The notes: a model not told the origin generated them from the letters alone. A stretch of 35,142 bases of DNA from Candidatus Nomurabacteria bacterium (GCA_029288775.1 JARIGQ010000014.1:1-35142), one strand, 5' to 3'. Counted from the stretch's first letter, positions 9,658 through 17,119 are shown. Translations and numbers: made by a program.

Positions 9658-10839
9658 TTATTGCTCAGTTAATTTGAACCCTTGGTAGATGCCAGCATTT
9701 TTGAGAATGCTTTTGGTGTAGCGTTCATATTCGAACAATGAACATAACGAGGAACGTACTGGGGAAAGCGAGCAGGATACATTGACGGATTTATCTTGCT
9801 TGTCTTTGTTTTGGAATATAAACCCAAAAGTCATATTCACTATATCAAAGGATGAGAATCGCTCTTTAAGCCCCAGTTCGTTTAATGTTTCATCTAGCGA
9901 CTGAAGTCCTGTATATTCCTTACCTGAAGGTAAAGCAATACGAATTGTCTTTTTTCCGTTTGCATAGGACACTGTTACTGATTTGATGGTTGCTTTGATA
10001 AAAGGGGTACCTTTATTAAACAAAGTAAAATCATGGGCGAGGTTTTTAAGAGGAGATAAATCAAAGCGTTCTATTTTTCCTTCATACCCGCCTTTGGTAA
10101 CAACGCGCAGGAAGGTATCCAAATAGATAAGTTTTTCCTGCTTATCTACGGTTCCGGAAATAAGAGCTATTTCTTCTTTTGGTAAATAGGCGATACGGAC
10201 AGACTTTACTTGCCGAGTCATATGCTTGCGGTCTGTTCCTTCTTCACTTAATGATTCGTGTACATCATAGCCTTGATGGAAAGTTGAAGAGATATAGAGG
10301 ATCTCATCCAAAAAAAGATGTTCCATGTGCTGTTCAGTCGCATTGTCATCTTTGTTGGCAATACGGGTGAATTCGCGTGAAAGCTCAGTGAGCGCAAGCT
10401 CTGCCTGTGTTTTGTCCACACTGAGGGCTTCGTAAGAAAGATAACTTTTTGAGGCATAAAAAGGTGCGAGAAATGCGAGCTTGGAAGCGATTTCTTCATG
10501 GCGAAGATAGAAATACAACATGAAGTCCTGGTCGCTTATGCACTCAATCTCAGGCTCACAGGCTTTTCCTGTCTGCTCTTTGTGCAATTTCTTTCCCAAT
10601 GACGCGCTGTGTCCGTTTGTAATAGAAGCGAGGTAAGAGAGCTCCTTGATTATTTCCAAACGCTTTTCGGTCTCCATTGATTTTATAGAATCCTCCATAA
10701 GTTGGATGGACACCTTGCGGGGAGTATCTTCGCTTATTTCAAAGAAGAAGTCAGTTTCATATTTTTTTGCCAATTCGGCAAGCAGTTGATGTGCGTGTAG
10801 TTTGGAGAGGTACTTTTTTACAGAAAACGATTGAGCCAT
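9658..10839 (-). CDS. Hypothetical protein, 393 residues
   Basis: I do not recognise a family. The protein has no signal peptide or membrane helix and appears soluble and mixed alpha/beta. The N-terminal 190 residues are helix-rich (SVKKYLSKLHAHQLLAELAK at the start), and the C-terminal half looks strand-rich (VKSVRIAYLPKEEIALISGT, IKATIKSVTVSYANGKKTIR). It is a lone gene, convergent with the VOC gene (7 nt between stops) and divergent from the gene at 10903. The long intact frame with normal composition supports a real gene. Confidence 0.7.
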   Translation of the reverse strand: MAQSFSVKKYLSKLHAHQLLAELAKKYETDFFFEISEDTPRKVSIQLMEDSIKSMETEKRLEIIKELSYLASITNGHSASLGKKLHKEQTGKACEPEIECISDQDFMLYFYLRHEEIASKLAFLAPFYASKSYLSYEALSVDKTQAELALTELSREFTRIANKDDNATEQHMEHLFLDEILYISSTFHQGYDVHESLSEEGTDRKHMTRQVKSVRIAYLPKEEIALISGTVDKQEKLIYLDTFLRVVTKGGYEGKIERFDLSPLKNLAHDFTLFNKGTPFIKATIKSVTVSYANGKKTIRIALPSGKEYTGLQSLDETLNELGLKERFSSFDIVNMTFGFIFQNKDKQDKSVNVSCSLSPVRSSLCSLFEYERYTKSILKNAGIYQGFKLTEQ

Positions 10840-10902
10840 GCGTACAGGAAATTAAAATAATTTCTCCAGTGTACCATGGCCCTATGATATGATGATATCT
10901 TC

Positions 10903-11271
10903 ATGATCATCACCAAGATCTCCCAAACCCATTTCAATAATGGTTTATATGACCTTGAAACAAAGTCGTATCTTAAGCATGATTTGGTGCACTTTGCGGT
11001 CGACAAAGCGCTTGGTCTTTACAATGACGAGGACCCTACAACGCACTCTGAGGAATTGGAAAAAGTGGCCGGCATTCTACATGCTGTGTATGATGAGTCA
11101 GTAACGAATGCTCGTATCTTGGAAGGGGCGGATAATCTTTTTTCTGCTTTCGGCAAAGAGCGGCCCTTCTATCTGACCGATGATTTTGTGCAGGACATTC
11201 GTACTACTGTTCATACATTGTTTCATCGATACGCGGCACTTAAGACGGGGGAATCTATGGAGCTTGCATAA
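10903..11271 (+). CDS. Hypothetical protein, 122 residues
   Basis: Unknown soluble, mostly helical protein. It contains HDLVHFAVDKALGL and TTVHTLFHRYAALK segments with several His residues but no family signature I can name. A possible -10 box TATGAT lies at 10883-10888, 14 nt before the ATG. Its stop overlaps the start of the next gene in a TAATG arrangement, so the two are probably translationally coupled. Real by length, context and coupling. Confidence 0.65.
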   Translation: MIITKISQTHFNNGLYDLETKSYLKHDLVHFAVDKALGLYNDEDPTTHSEELEKVAGILHAVYDESVTNARILEGADNLFSAFGKERPFYLTDDFVQDIRTTVHTLFHRYAALKTGESMELA

Positions 11272-11552
11272 TGCTTTCGAATCTTAAGGAGGCGTTTTTC
11301 TGGACGCTTACTTTTATCATGAGAATAAGTGCCGGAATCGGATTTGGCTTTGCTGCGCTTTGGGGTTGGTTAAGCGGATTTTCAGAGGTAACTTCCGTCA
11401 CGTCTTTTGTAATGCCAAAAATTTCTCTTGTGCTTATCGGGAAGCTTCTCACACCATTTCCTTGGTGGGTGCTGATTGCTTTATCCTTTGCTCCGCCCCC
11501 GCTTGTGATGACACTCTTTTTTGTAATGATTATCGTGGTCCTTAAGCAGTGA
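11271..11552 (+). CDS. Small membrane protein, 93 residues
   Basis: Unknown protein with hydrophobic segments near residues 9-33 and 66-91 separated by a loop with GKLLTPFPWW. This fits at least two membrane helices. It overlaps the upstream gene by one base (TAATG). No similarity to a known transporter or toxin is visible. It ends just before the T-rich promoter of the next gene. Confidence 0.6.
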   Translation: MLSNLKEAFFWTLTFIMRISAGIGFGFAALWGWLSGFSEVTSVTSFVMPKISLVLIGKLLTPFPWWVLIALSFAPPPLVMTLFFVMIIVVLKQ

Positions 11553-11567
11553 TTCAAAAAGTGCTTC

Positions 11568-11581
11568 TTTTTTGCTAGAAT
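11568..11581 (+). promoter_or_regulatory. Extended -10 promoter of trhO
   Basis: TTTTTTGCTAGAAT: T-run, TG at 11573-11574, -10 TAGAAT at 11576-11581. The ATG follows 9 nt later. The 14-mer is identical to the tRNA-Asp promoter on the minus strand at 8845-8858. Confidence 0.75.
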
Positions 11582-11590
11582 CCAAATACT

Positions 11591-12481
11591 ATGGGGTATC
11601 AAGTGCTTCTCTTTTACAAATACGTTACTATCGAACAGCCACAAGACTATGTGGTGCAGTTTCGTGCGCTGTGTGAAAAGCACGCATTGCTAGGGCGCGC
11701 TCTCATTGCTGAAGAGGGTATCAATGCGACTTTGGAAGGAACACTTGAAGCAACAGAAGCTTTCGTTCAAGAATGGAAGGAAGATTCCCGATTCAGCGAT
11801 GTACAAATAAAACGAAGTCCTGGTACGGGAGCGGCATTCAGAAAGCTTTCTGTGAAATTCCGCAATGAAATTGTCGGCACCAAGTTCCCGCAAGAAGTAG
11901 ACCCGCGCGTTAAAACGGCACCGCACATTACACCGGATGAACTTCATTCGCTCTACGAGAAGAAGGATGATTTTGTAGTGGTTGATATGCGCAACTCATA
12001 TGAATACGCATCAGGACATTTTGCTAATTCCATTGATCCTGGTATGAACGCCTCACGCGAGCTTCCGGAAAAAGTTGAAAAGTTACGAATCCATAAAGAT
12101 AAGAAAATAATCACGGTATGTACCGGGGGTATTCGTTGTGAAAAAATGTCCGCCTACCTTCTTCATGAAGGTTTTGAAAATGTGTATCAGCTCGATGGGG
12201 GTATGCATACCTATATGGAAAAATATCCCGAAGGGTATTTCAAGGGCACGCTCTTTACCTTTGACGATCGTATGACAATGGACTTTGGCGGCAAGCGTGA
12301 GATTGTAGGGAAGTGCAAACTCTGCAATAGTACAACTGAAAGCTATCAGAATTGTTCGAATGCTGAATGTAATATGTTGTTTCTTATTTGTGACGATTGT
12401 ACGGGAGATGCAGGTCCGGTATTTTGTGACGAGGCTTGTAAGGCTAGGGCTGTGCATATTTTAGATCGCGTGCGCCGGTAG
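11591..12481 (+). CDS. trhO: tRNA uridine(34) hydroxylase (rhodanese family)
   Basis: TrhO (formerly YceA) makes 5-hydroxyuridine at wobble position 34 of certain tRNAs. The 296-residue protein has the family's acylphosphatase-like N-terminal domain (about 1-95, with EEGINATLEG), then a rhodanese domain (about 110-215) with the active loop CTGGIRCEK (C177, C183). A C-terminal cysteine-rich domain follows (C242, C245, C255, C260, C267, C270, C279, C283), probably metal-binding. It is followed 1 nt later by a PrmC-like methyltransferase gene, suggesting a small translation-related operon. Confidence 0.93.
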   Translation: MGYQVLLFYKYVTIEQPQDYVVQFRALCEKHALLGRALIAEEGINATLEGTLEATEAFVQEWKEDSRFSDVQIKRSPGTGAAFRKLSVKFRNEIVGTKFPQEVDPRVKTAPHITPDELHSLYEKKDDFVVVDMRNSYEYASGHFANSIDPGMNASRELPEKVEKLRIHKDKKIITVCTGGIRCEKMSAYLLHEGFENVYQLDGGMHTYMEKYPEGYFKGTLFTFDDRMTMDFGGKREIVGKCKLCNSTTESYQNCSNAECNMLFLICDDCTGDAGPVFCDEACKARAVHILDRVRR

Positions 12482-12482
12482 T

Positions 12483-13229
12483 ATGAAGTTTGAAGATAAA
12501 GTAGCGCGCTTGCGCAAGGAGAAGTACGGAGGAAAAGAAACTCCTGAGCTTTTGGAAGATATCCGTAAGATGACGGAAGGGGAATCGCTAGAATATTTGT
12601 TAGGAGGTGTAGAGTTTGCGGGAGCAAAGATAGATCTTTCATTTCGTCCTATGATTCCGCGACCGGAAACAGAACGATGGGTAAAAGATGCAATTGAAGA
12701 CATCAAAGCAACCCGGCGCGAATACGTGCTTCGATGTTTGGATTTGTTTTCAGGTTCCGGGTGTGTAGGCCTTGCGGTACTGAAAAATCTTCCTGAAAGT
12801 ACAATGGATTTTATTGAACTTGATCCGAAATTGAAGGAGCAGATAGAGATCTCGATTGCAAAAAACAATATCAAGAAACTTCGCACACGAGTGCTGACAG
12901 GTGATACGTGGCAAGGTGCACAAGGAACCTACGATTGCATCTTCGCAGTTCCACCGTATGTGCCGCAATCTATGAAAGAAGAAGTGATGAAGGAATTATC
13001 TAGCGAAGACCCGCTCTCCTTTTTTGATAAGGAAGATGGATTTTATTACCACACAGAAGTATTAAAGCAGGCTAAGGAATTCCTAAAAGATGGCGGAGCA
13101 CTTTATTTGGAATTTGATATCACTCAGCGAGAGAAAATAGAAGAAATGGTCAAAGAATGCGGATGGGCGATTTACTCCTTTTTGAAGGACCCTTATGGTC
13201 ATGAGTGCGCTATAAAGCTTGTAAAATAA
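12483..13229 (+). CDS. prmC: PrmC/HemK-like protein-glutamine methyltransferase with altered NPPY motif
   Basis: PrmC methylates the GGQ glutamine of release factors RF1 and RF2 with S-adenosylmethionine. Recognisable features are IPRPETE (58-64, the family's IPRPDTE), the SAM-binding loop LDLFSGSGCVGLAV (86-99) and ELDP (112-115). The motif that should read NPPY reads VPPY (V156-Y159), replacing the Asn that normally binds the substrate glutamine. At 248 residues it is shorter than the usual 275-290, mainly in the N-terminal domain. It may be a divergent PrmC or a related enzyme with another target. The gene sits 1 nt after trhO. Confidence 0.75.
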   Translation: MKFEDKVARLRKEKYGGKETPELLEDIRKMTEGESLEYLLGGVEFAGAKIDLSFRPMIPRPETERWVKDAIEDIKATRREYVLRCLDLFSGSGCVGLAVLKNLPESTMDFIELDPKLKEQIEISIAKNNIKKLRTRVLTGDTWQGAQGTYDCIFAVPPYVPQSMKEEVMKELSSEDPLSFFDKEDGFYYHTEVLKQAKEFLKDGGALYLEFDITQREKIEEMVKECGWAIYSFLKDPYGHECAIKLVK

Positions 13230-13238
13230 AAGCTTTTT
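13214..13238 (+). terminator. Weak intrinsic terminator overlapping the prmC stop
   Basis: AAAGCTT (13214-13220) pairs with AAGCTTT (13230-13236) around a 9-nt loop, followed by more T. The stem includes the last codons of the gene. Confidence 0.45.
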
Positions 13239-13241
13239 AAC

Positions 13242-13270
13242 TTGACTTTTATATAAATATGTGACATAAT
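13242..13270 (+). promoter_or_regulatory. Sigma-70 promoter of the orphan gene at 13334
   Basis: -35 TTGACT (13242-13247), 17-nt spacer, -10 CATAAT (13265-13270). Transcription would start near 13277, giving a leader of about 57 nt with a Shine-Dalgarno sequence. Confidence 0.8.
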
Positions 13271-13333
13271 ATAAATGATGCGATTAACTCCGTAGCCCTT
13301 TTAAAGTTTGATCCCATGTAAGAGGAAACGATC

Positions 13334-13687
13334 ATGATCCAGATTGAGCAAAAGTTTGTGGATAGTTTCCGGGATGCTGACATAGGTCTCCTATGGTTTC
13401 TGTCTTCTCAGGGTGATCTCTTCTGTAGTGATAGTGGTACACACCTAGAACTTTTTAAAAAAGTTTCCCAATGGAAGGGTTCTGAAAAATGCATCCCTCC
13501 AAAAGACAAGTCAGATATCGTAGCCGCCGGACGAGTGGTGTATCTTTTGAGTGGCCCCAAGTACAACTGGGGAAGTGACTCCCTTGGTGTGTCCACCCCA
13601 GAAGAGATAAAAGCAATTATTGAGAGAGCCTTAGGAGAAGAATTTCCTAAACAGGGTCTTTGCTTTTGGGATCGGTCACCAATTTGA
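13334..13687 (+). CDS. Orphan hypothetical protein, 117 residues
   Basis: I do not recognise this soluble protein. It contains GLLWFLSSQGDLFC, a Cys-Ile-Pro-Pro motif and an ending GLCFWDRSPI. Unlike most genes here it has a consensus -35/-10 promoter, a leader of about 57 nt and a Shine-Dalgarno sequence (AGAGGA at 13321-13326, 7 nt before the ATG). A G/C-rich terminator follows its stop. It is thus a free-standing single-gene unit, similar in layout to the orphans at 15521, 18029, 26225 and 26685. Confidence 0.7.
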   Translation: MIQIEQKFVDSFRDADIGLLWFLSSQGDLFCSDSGTHLELFKKVSQWKGSEKCIPPKDKSDIVAAGRVVYLLSGPKYNWGSDSLGVSTPEEIKAIIERALGEEFPKQGLCFWDRSPI

Positions 13688-13693
13688 AGATTC

Positions 13694-13739
13694 ACCCGCT
13701 CGACACGCGAAAAGCTCGCGCAGTTCGGCGGGTTTTTCT
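13694..13739 (+). terminator. Intrinsic terminator
   Basis: ACCCGC (13694-13699) pairs with GCGGGT (13728-13733), enclosing a CGCG/CGCG inner stem, followed by TTTTTCTTTT. Confidence 0.8.
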
Positions 13740-13885
13740 TTTGTGTATTCCATACTCCCACCTGAACCTTTGAACCAACTCTCGGAGCGCGACGGCGCGA
13801 GAGTGAACTACTTTTCTAGCAAGAAAAGATAGTGTTTGGTTTTAAGGTTTAGGTTAAAAAAGAAGTATTTTTGAAATATAAAACC
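13740..13885. other. Gene-free stretch with a 7-bp hairpin
   Basis: No credible frame on either strand. ACTCTCG (13778-13784) and CGAGAGT (13798-13804) form a 7-bp stem with a CGC/GCG inner pair set, and CTTTTC...GAAAAG follows at about 13811-13828. Together with the promoter and leader after it, this fills the 364-nt gap before the DEAD-box gene. Confidence 0.5.
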
Positions 13886-13914
13886 TTGACATTCGCTAGC
13901 ATGTCTGCTAAAAT
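13886..13914 (+). promoter_or_regulatory. Sigma-70 promoter of the DEAD-box helicase
   Basis: -35 TTGACA (13886-13891), exact consensus; 17-nt spacer; -10 TAAAAT (13909-13914). Predicted start near 13921. Confidence 0.85.
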
Positions 13915-13920
13915 AGAAAT

Positions 13921-14051
13921 ATTATTTCCTTTATGGATATCCATGTGTAGTCAGGCGATAGGTTAATTCTGATTTGACGCGTTGTGGTTAGCCATATAAA
14001 CCTTCCACTCTTTACGGCAGGTAAGCGCAAATAATTAACTTAAGATTACAT
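13921..14051 (+). promoter_or_regulatory. Long 5' leader (about 130 nt) of the DEAD-box helicase
   Basis: The distance from the predicted start to the ATG is about 130 nt, while many genes in this window have leaders of only a few nt. No Shine-Dalgarno sequence is next to the ATG. By analogy with cold-induced RNA helicase and cspA mRNAs, it may be a thermosensing or autoregulatory leader. This is inference; I cannot name a known riboswitch or cold-box. Confidence 0.5.
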
Positions 14052-15359
14052 ATGTATACCATCACTACTGGTGGATCGTCCGATACTTCGGAGCGATCAC
14101 ATTCTCGTTCACGTTTTAATTCTGATCGTCCATCTCGCGGACGTTCCTTCTCTTCCGATCGTGGAGGGCGTGGAGGAGGTTCTCGTGGTCGTTTCAGCTC
14201 TCGTGGAGGTTCTCCAAAGCCATTTAATCCCAAGAAAGGATTTCGTAAGGATTATATCGATGAGAAGCTTTTTATCAATAAAGATGCTGCCGTATCTGAA
14301 GCTACGGATTATGTAGCGGAACACGTGTTCACCGATTTTGGCATTGCAGAATTACTTTCCGCGAACTTAACCGCAAAGGGACTCATTAAGCCATCTCCTA
14401 TTCAGGATCAGGCTATTCCTGTGGTGCTTCAAGGTAAAGATGTTGTTGGTATCGCTTCCACCGGAACCGGTAAGACTGCAGCCTTTCTTATTCCGCTTAT
14501 TAACAAGCTTGTGGCAAACAAAGATCAGAAGTTCATGGTGCTTTGTCCTACTCGCGAACTTGCCCTTCAGGTAGAAGCAGAGTTCATCAACTTTACTCGA
14601 GGCATGAAACTCTTTTCAGTTTCATGTGTGGGTGGTGCGCCAATCATGCGCCAGATCAAGGAACTTGAACTCGGTGTGCATGCGGTTATCGGTACGCCAG
14701 GTCGCGTGAAGGATCTTATCGAACGCGGCAAGATTAATATGAAGTATTTCGATTCTATCGTCCTTGACGAAGCGGATCGCATGCTTGATATGGGATTTAT
14801 CGATGATATGCGTCTTATTCTTGGTCTCATGCCAGAATCAAAGCAAGGACTCTTCTTCTCGGCGACATTTTCGCCTGAGATTAAGCGCCTCGTGAATGAT
14901 TTCTTGAAGGATCCTGTAACGATTTCTATCAAGAGTCGTGATACAGCGTCATCAGTAATCCAGGACGTTATCCGTGCAAACACTGATGCGGAAAAGCTCG
15001 AAGCACTTCATGATATTTTGGTTCGTCCAGAAGCGAAGAAGGTACTTATCTTCCGCGAAATGAAGCGTCACGTAGATAAGCTTGCCGAGGAACTCAAGGC
15101 TCGTGGATTTAACGCACTTGGGCTTCATGGTGATATGCACAACCGCGAACGCGAACGTGCGGTGAAGTCACTGGAAACGGGCCGTGTACAAGTTGTGATT
15201 GCAACGGACGTTGCTGCTCGCGGACTTGATATCTCTGACATCTCGCTTGTCGTGAACTACGATATTCCAAACAACTACGAAACCTACATTCACCGTATTG
15301 GACGAACAGGACGAGGGACCAAGCTAGGCTACGCACTTACCTTCGTACCTAATCGGTAA
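14052..15359 (+). CDS. DEAD-box ATP-dependent RNA helicase with N-terminal RGG region
   Basis: Unwinds RNA duplexes using ATP, with likely roles in ribosome assembly, mRNA decay or cold adaptation. The helicase core is complete: Q motif (PSPIQDQ), motif I ASTGTGKT, Ia PTRELALQ, Ib GTPGR, II DEAD, III SAT, V TDVAARGLDI and VI HRIGRTGRG. The protein ends right after motif VI, with no C-terminal RNA-binding extension. Instead the first 65 residues are a disordered Arg/Gly/Ser tail with RGG repeats (R37, R40, R51). RGG tails more often lie at the C-terminus of bacterial DEAD-box proteins. It has its own consensus promoter and a long leader. Confidence 0.96.
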   Translation: MYTITTGGSSDTSERSHSRSRFNSDRPSRGRSFSSDRGGRGGGSRGRFSSRGGSPKPFNPKKGFRKDYIDEKLFINKDAAVSEATDYVAEHVFTDFGIAELLSANLTAKGLIKPSPIQDQAIPVVLQGKDVVGIASTGTGKTAAFLIPLINKLVANKDQKFMVLCPTRELALQVEAEFINFTRGMKLFSVSCVGGAPIMRQIKELELGVHAVIGTPGRVKDLIERGKINMKYFDSIVLDEADRMLDMGFIDDMRLILGLMPESKQGLFFSATFSPEIKRLVNDFLKDPVTISIKSRDTASSVIQDVIRANTDAEKLEALHDILVRPEAKKVLIFREMKRHVDKLAEELKARGFNALGLHGDMHNRERERAVKSLETGRVQVVIATDVAARGLDISDISLVVNYDIPNNYETYIHRIGRTGRGTKLGYALTFVPNR

Positions 15360-15362
15360 TCA

Positions 15363-15477
15363 TTAGTAATTTTAGCGAGCTACTTTGTTGCGGAGCCTCG
15401 CGTGCTCGTCAACGTAGGAATATATCTACGTCTCCTCGCACGCACTCCGCGCCGCGTATCTCCTCTAAAATAACTAA
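15363..15477. repeat. 115-nt near-palindromic element, copy 1 of the CAACGTAG hairpin family
   Basis: Nested helices: TTAGTAATTTTAG (15363-15375) with 15465-15477 (12 of 13 pairs); GCGGAG (15390-15395) with 15445-15450; GCGTGC (15400-15405) with 15438-15443; ACGTAG (15412-15417) with 15426-15431 around an 8-nt loop. The innermost hairpin is bounded by a symmetric 6/6 internal loop. It lies 3 nt after the helicase stop. The core TCAACGTAG-N8-CTACGT recurs at 16978-17000. Confidence 0.75.
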
Positions 15478-15493
15478 CGATAAATTCAAAACA

Positions 15494-15518
15494 AAGGCGC
15501 CTCAATGAGGCGCTTTCG
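15494..15518. terminator. Intrinsic terminator between convergent genes
   Basis: GCGCCTC (15497-15503) pairs with GAGGCGC (15507-15513) around a 3-nt loop, with A-rich and T-rich flanks. It can serve the helicase unit and the minus-strand gene ending at 15521. Confidence 0.7.
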
Positions 15519-15520
15519 TG

Positions 15521-15895
15521 TCAGTAGTGGTAGTAGCCGAAATGCTGTGACTTTTTCAAACGATATCGGCGGAGAAAATAAACATTTTTCTCTTCGTGGC
15601 TGAAAGGACTTAGTTGACGAAATTGATCCTCCAGCCTCTTGCCTAAAACTTCAGGGAGCCTGTCTCCATGGATTGTTGTCACTTCTTGGGGAGGAGTTAA
15701 AGGATATGTCGGATGTCGATACACGCAAAGGTTAAGTCCCGCCATTCCGCCATCCATCTCGAAAATGAAATGTTGTTTGTTTCCTTCCAGGAAAGCTTTC
15801 AGCTTCTGGAACTCCTTCATTGTGTAGCGTGTGCTCCTGCAATTGACACGGCTTGCAATTTCTTCAATTGCCTGTTCTTCAGAAAGGGTGGACAT
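15521..15895 (-). CDS. Orphan hypothetical protein, 124 residues
   Basis: Unrecognised soluble protein with a helical, charged N-terminus and a basic, aromatic C-terminus (RRYRLKKSQHFGYYHY). A MDGGMAGLNLCVYRHPTYPL segment lies in the middle. A clear Shine-Dalgarno sequence (AAGGAG, complement of 15903-15908) lies 7 nt before the ATG, and a -10 box TATAGT lies at 15925-15930. Like the orphan at 13334, it is a stand-alone unit with leader, ribosome binding site and terminator. Confidence 0.7.
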   Translation of the reverse strand: MSTLSEEQAIEEIASRVNCRSTRYTMKEFQKLKAFLEGNKQHFIFEMDGGMAGLNLCVYRHPTYPLTPPQEVTTIHGDRLPEVLGKRLEDQFRQLSPFSHEEKNVYFLRRYRLKKSQHFGYYHY

Positions 15896-15902
15896 GAAAG
15901 TT

Positions 15903-15930
15903 CTCCTTGTGAATCTGGAAATAGACTATA
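15903..15930 (-). promoter_or_regulatory. -10 box and Shine-Dalgarno of the gene at 15895
   Basis: Minus strand: TATAGT (15925-15930), a leader of about 23 nt, and AAGGAG (15903-15908) before the ATG. No good -35 is visible. Confidence 0.65.
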
Positions 15931-15948
15931 CCTTTTAAAGAAAAAAGT

Positions 15949-16287
15949 CTATCGGAATTCAAATAGCTTCTCCTCAAAGTTTTTGATCTTTCCTTTTTCG
16001 TCTACTTCGATCTTTTCTTCTTTGTAGAGCTTCATTCGTTTTGCTTTGTATTCGTCGCTTACCCAGATGTGACCATCAGCATAGACGATGCGATGGAAAG
16101 GAATGTCTTTGTGTCCCGCGATCCACGCTTTGCTTAGGATAGATGTGACACTTTGAGACGCTATAGGGCCAGCACCTGCAGCCCGAGCGATACGACCATA
16201 GGTAGTTACTCTTCCTTTTGGAATGGAAAGCGCTATTTCTACGACGCGTTCACTAAAGCTTTTCCCTAGCGCCGCTTTCTTTTTCAT
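15949..16287 (-). CDS. atl: Alkyltransferase-like protein (ATL, MGMT fold)
   Basis: ATL proteins resemble the C-terminal domain of O6-methylguanine-DNA methyltransferase. They bind O6-alkylguanine and flag it for nucleotide excision repair instead of removing the alkyl group. The 112-residue protein has the helix-turn-helix segment (IPKGRVTTYGRIARAAG) with the Tyr and Arg used for base flipping. The active-site motif reads PFHR where MGMT has PCHR and most described ATLs have PWHR. An in-frame start at 16326 exists, but ATG 16287 lies 6 nt after a -10 box and gives a normal N-terminus. Confidence 0.88.
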   Translation of the reverse strand: MKKKAALGKSFSERVVEIALSIPKGRVTTYGRIARAAGAGPIASQSVTSILSKAWIAGHKDIPFHRIVYADGHIWVSDEYKAKRMKLYKEEKIEVDEKGKIKNFEEKLFEFR

Positions 16288-16293
16288 ATTAAA

Positions 16294-16299
16294 AGTATA
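16294..16299 (-). promoter_or_regulatory. -10 box of the ATL gene
   Basis: TATACT on the minus strand, 6 nt before the ATG at 16287. The first transcribed base would be the A of the start codon, so the mRNA would be leaderless. Confidence 0.65.
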
Positions 16300-16320
16300 C
16301 TCTAGGAACGGAGTTATGTT

Positions 16321-16349
16321 TTGCAAGGAAGCGTCGTCTGGGGTATAGT
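16321..16349 (+). promoter_or_regulatory. Likely promoter of the peroxiredoxin gene
   Basis: -35 TTGCAA (16321-16326), 17-nt spacer, -10 TATAGT (16344-16349). The predicted leader is about 47 nt. It is divergent from the ATL promoter 20 nt away. Confidence 0.6.
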
Positions 16350-16402
16350 AAATGTCTACCGTACAGTGATTTTGTATTACTAGTAACTAGCTAATTTCAA
16401 CT

Positions 16403-16942
16403 ATGAACTATTTAAAAGAAGGGGATAAGGTTCCACAGGTTACCTTTAAGACTCGTGTTCGCGATGAGTCCGTAGGCGGAGACAATCCGTTCCGTTGGCA
16501 AGACCTTACCACTGACGACATCTTCAAAGGGAAGAAGGTTGTACTCTTTGGTCTTCCGGGTGCGTTTACTCCGACGTGTTCGTCAACGCATGCTCCAGGG
16601 TACGATGCGAAGTATGAAGAATTCAAAGCGCTTGGAGTAGATGAAGTGATTTGTCTTTCGGTAAACGATGCATTCGTCATGTATCAGTGGAAGCAGAAGC
16701 TTGGTCTTGCTCATGTGTTCATGCTTCCAGATGGAAATGGAGATTTTACGAAAGGTATGGGAATGCTCGTGGATAAGAGCAATCTTGGATTCGGTCACCG
16801 CTCCTGGCGTTATTCGATGCTTGTTGAGGACGGTGTCATTAAGAAGCTGTTTGCAGAACCGGGATTTATGGATTTGTGCCCAACAGATCCATTTGAGGTG
16901 TCGGACGCAGATACTATTCTCAATTATCTAAAGACAAATTAG
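16403..16942 (+). CDS. Peroxiredoxin, Prx5 type
   Basis: Thiol peroxidase that reduces H2O2 and organic hydroperoxides in the cytoplasm. The active-site motif [12 protein letters not shown] contains the peroxidatic C59; the conserved Arg lies in [10 protein letters not shown]84 and C159 could act as resolving cysteines. The 179-residue length and the ending [12 protein letters not shown] match the Prx5/PMP20 group. Some of these are fused to a glutaredoxin domain; here there is none, but a separate small glutaredoxin-like gene lies at 34896. The gene is monocistronic and followed by copy 2 of the hairpin element. Confidence 0.95.
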   Translation: MNYLKEGDKVPQVTFKTRVRDESVGGDNPFRWQDLTTDDIFKGKKVVLFGLPGAFTPTCSSTHAPGYDAKYEEFKALGVDEVICLSVNDAFVMYQWKQKLGLAHVFMLPDGNGDFTKGMGMLVDKSNLGFGHRSWRYSMLVEDGVIKKLFAEPGFMDLCPTDPFEVSDADTILNYLKTN

Positions 16943-16966
16943 CCTCATCTGCCTTGTCGCTATAAA

Positions 16967-17014
16967 GTTTTTCTCTTTCAACGTAGCATCTAAACTACGT
17001 TTCAGTCGAAAAAC
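16967..17014. repeat. Copy 2 of the CAACGTAG hairpin family
   Basis: Helix GTTTTTC (16967-16973) with GAAAAAC (17008-17014), a symmetric 6/6 internal loop, then AACGTAG (16980-16986) with CTACGTT (16995-17001) around an 8-nt loop. The architecture and core sequence match the inner part of the element at 15363-15477, but the outer helix has a different sequence. It lies 24 nt after the peroxiredoxin stop. Confidence 0.72.
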
Positions 17015-17085
17015 CTCTAAGCTTCGCGCATCTAACTCTATTTTCTCTTTAGATTTTTAAAGAACCCTCAGTACTATAAACATAC

Positions 17086-17119
17086 AAAAGAAACCGCCTA
17101 AGTCTAGGCGGTTTCTTTT
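17086..17119. terminator. Perfect 15-bp terminator overlapping the next promoter
   Basis: 17086-17100 pairs perfectly with 17105-17119 around the loop AGTC. The T-rich 3' arm runs straight into TG-C-TATACT, the promoter of the following gene. Confidence 0.85.

Noticed and set aside
13940-13963. Seven-codon leader peptide frame in the DEAD-box helicase leader
   Set aside because: No ribosome binding site and the length is expected by chance.
15363-15477. Insertion sequence or MITE with defined target duplication
   Set aside because: The near-palindrome fits, but no transposase or clear target-site duplication is visible, so only a structured repeat is claimed.
15363-17014. CRISPR array
   Set aside because: The repeated hairpin cores are far apart, diverged and not separated by uniform spacers. 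No cas gene is present.
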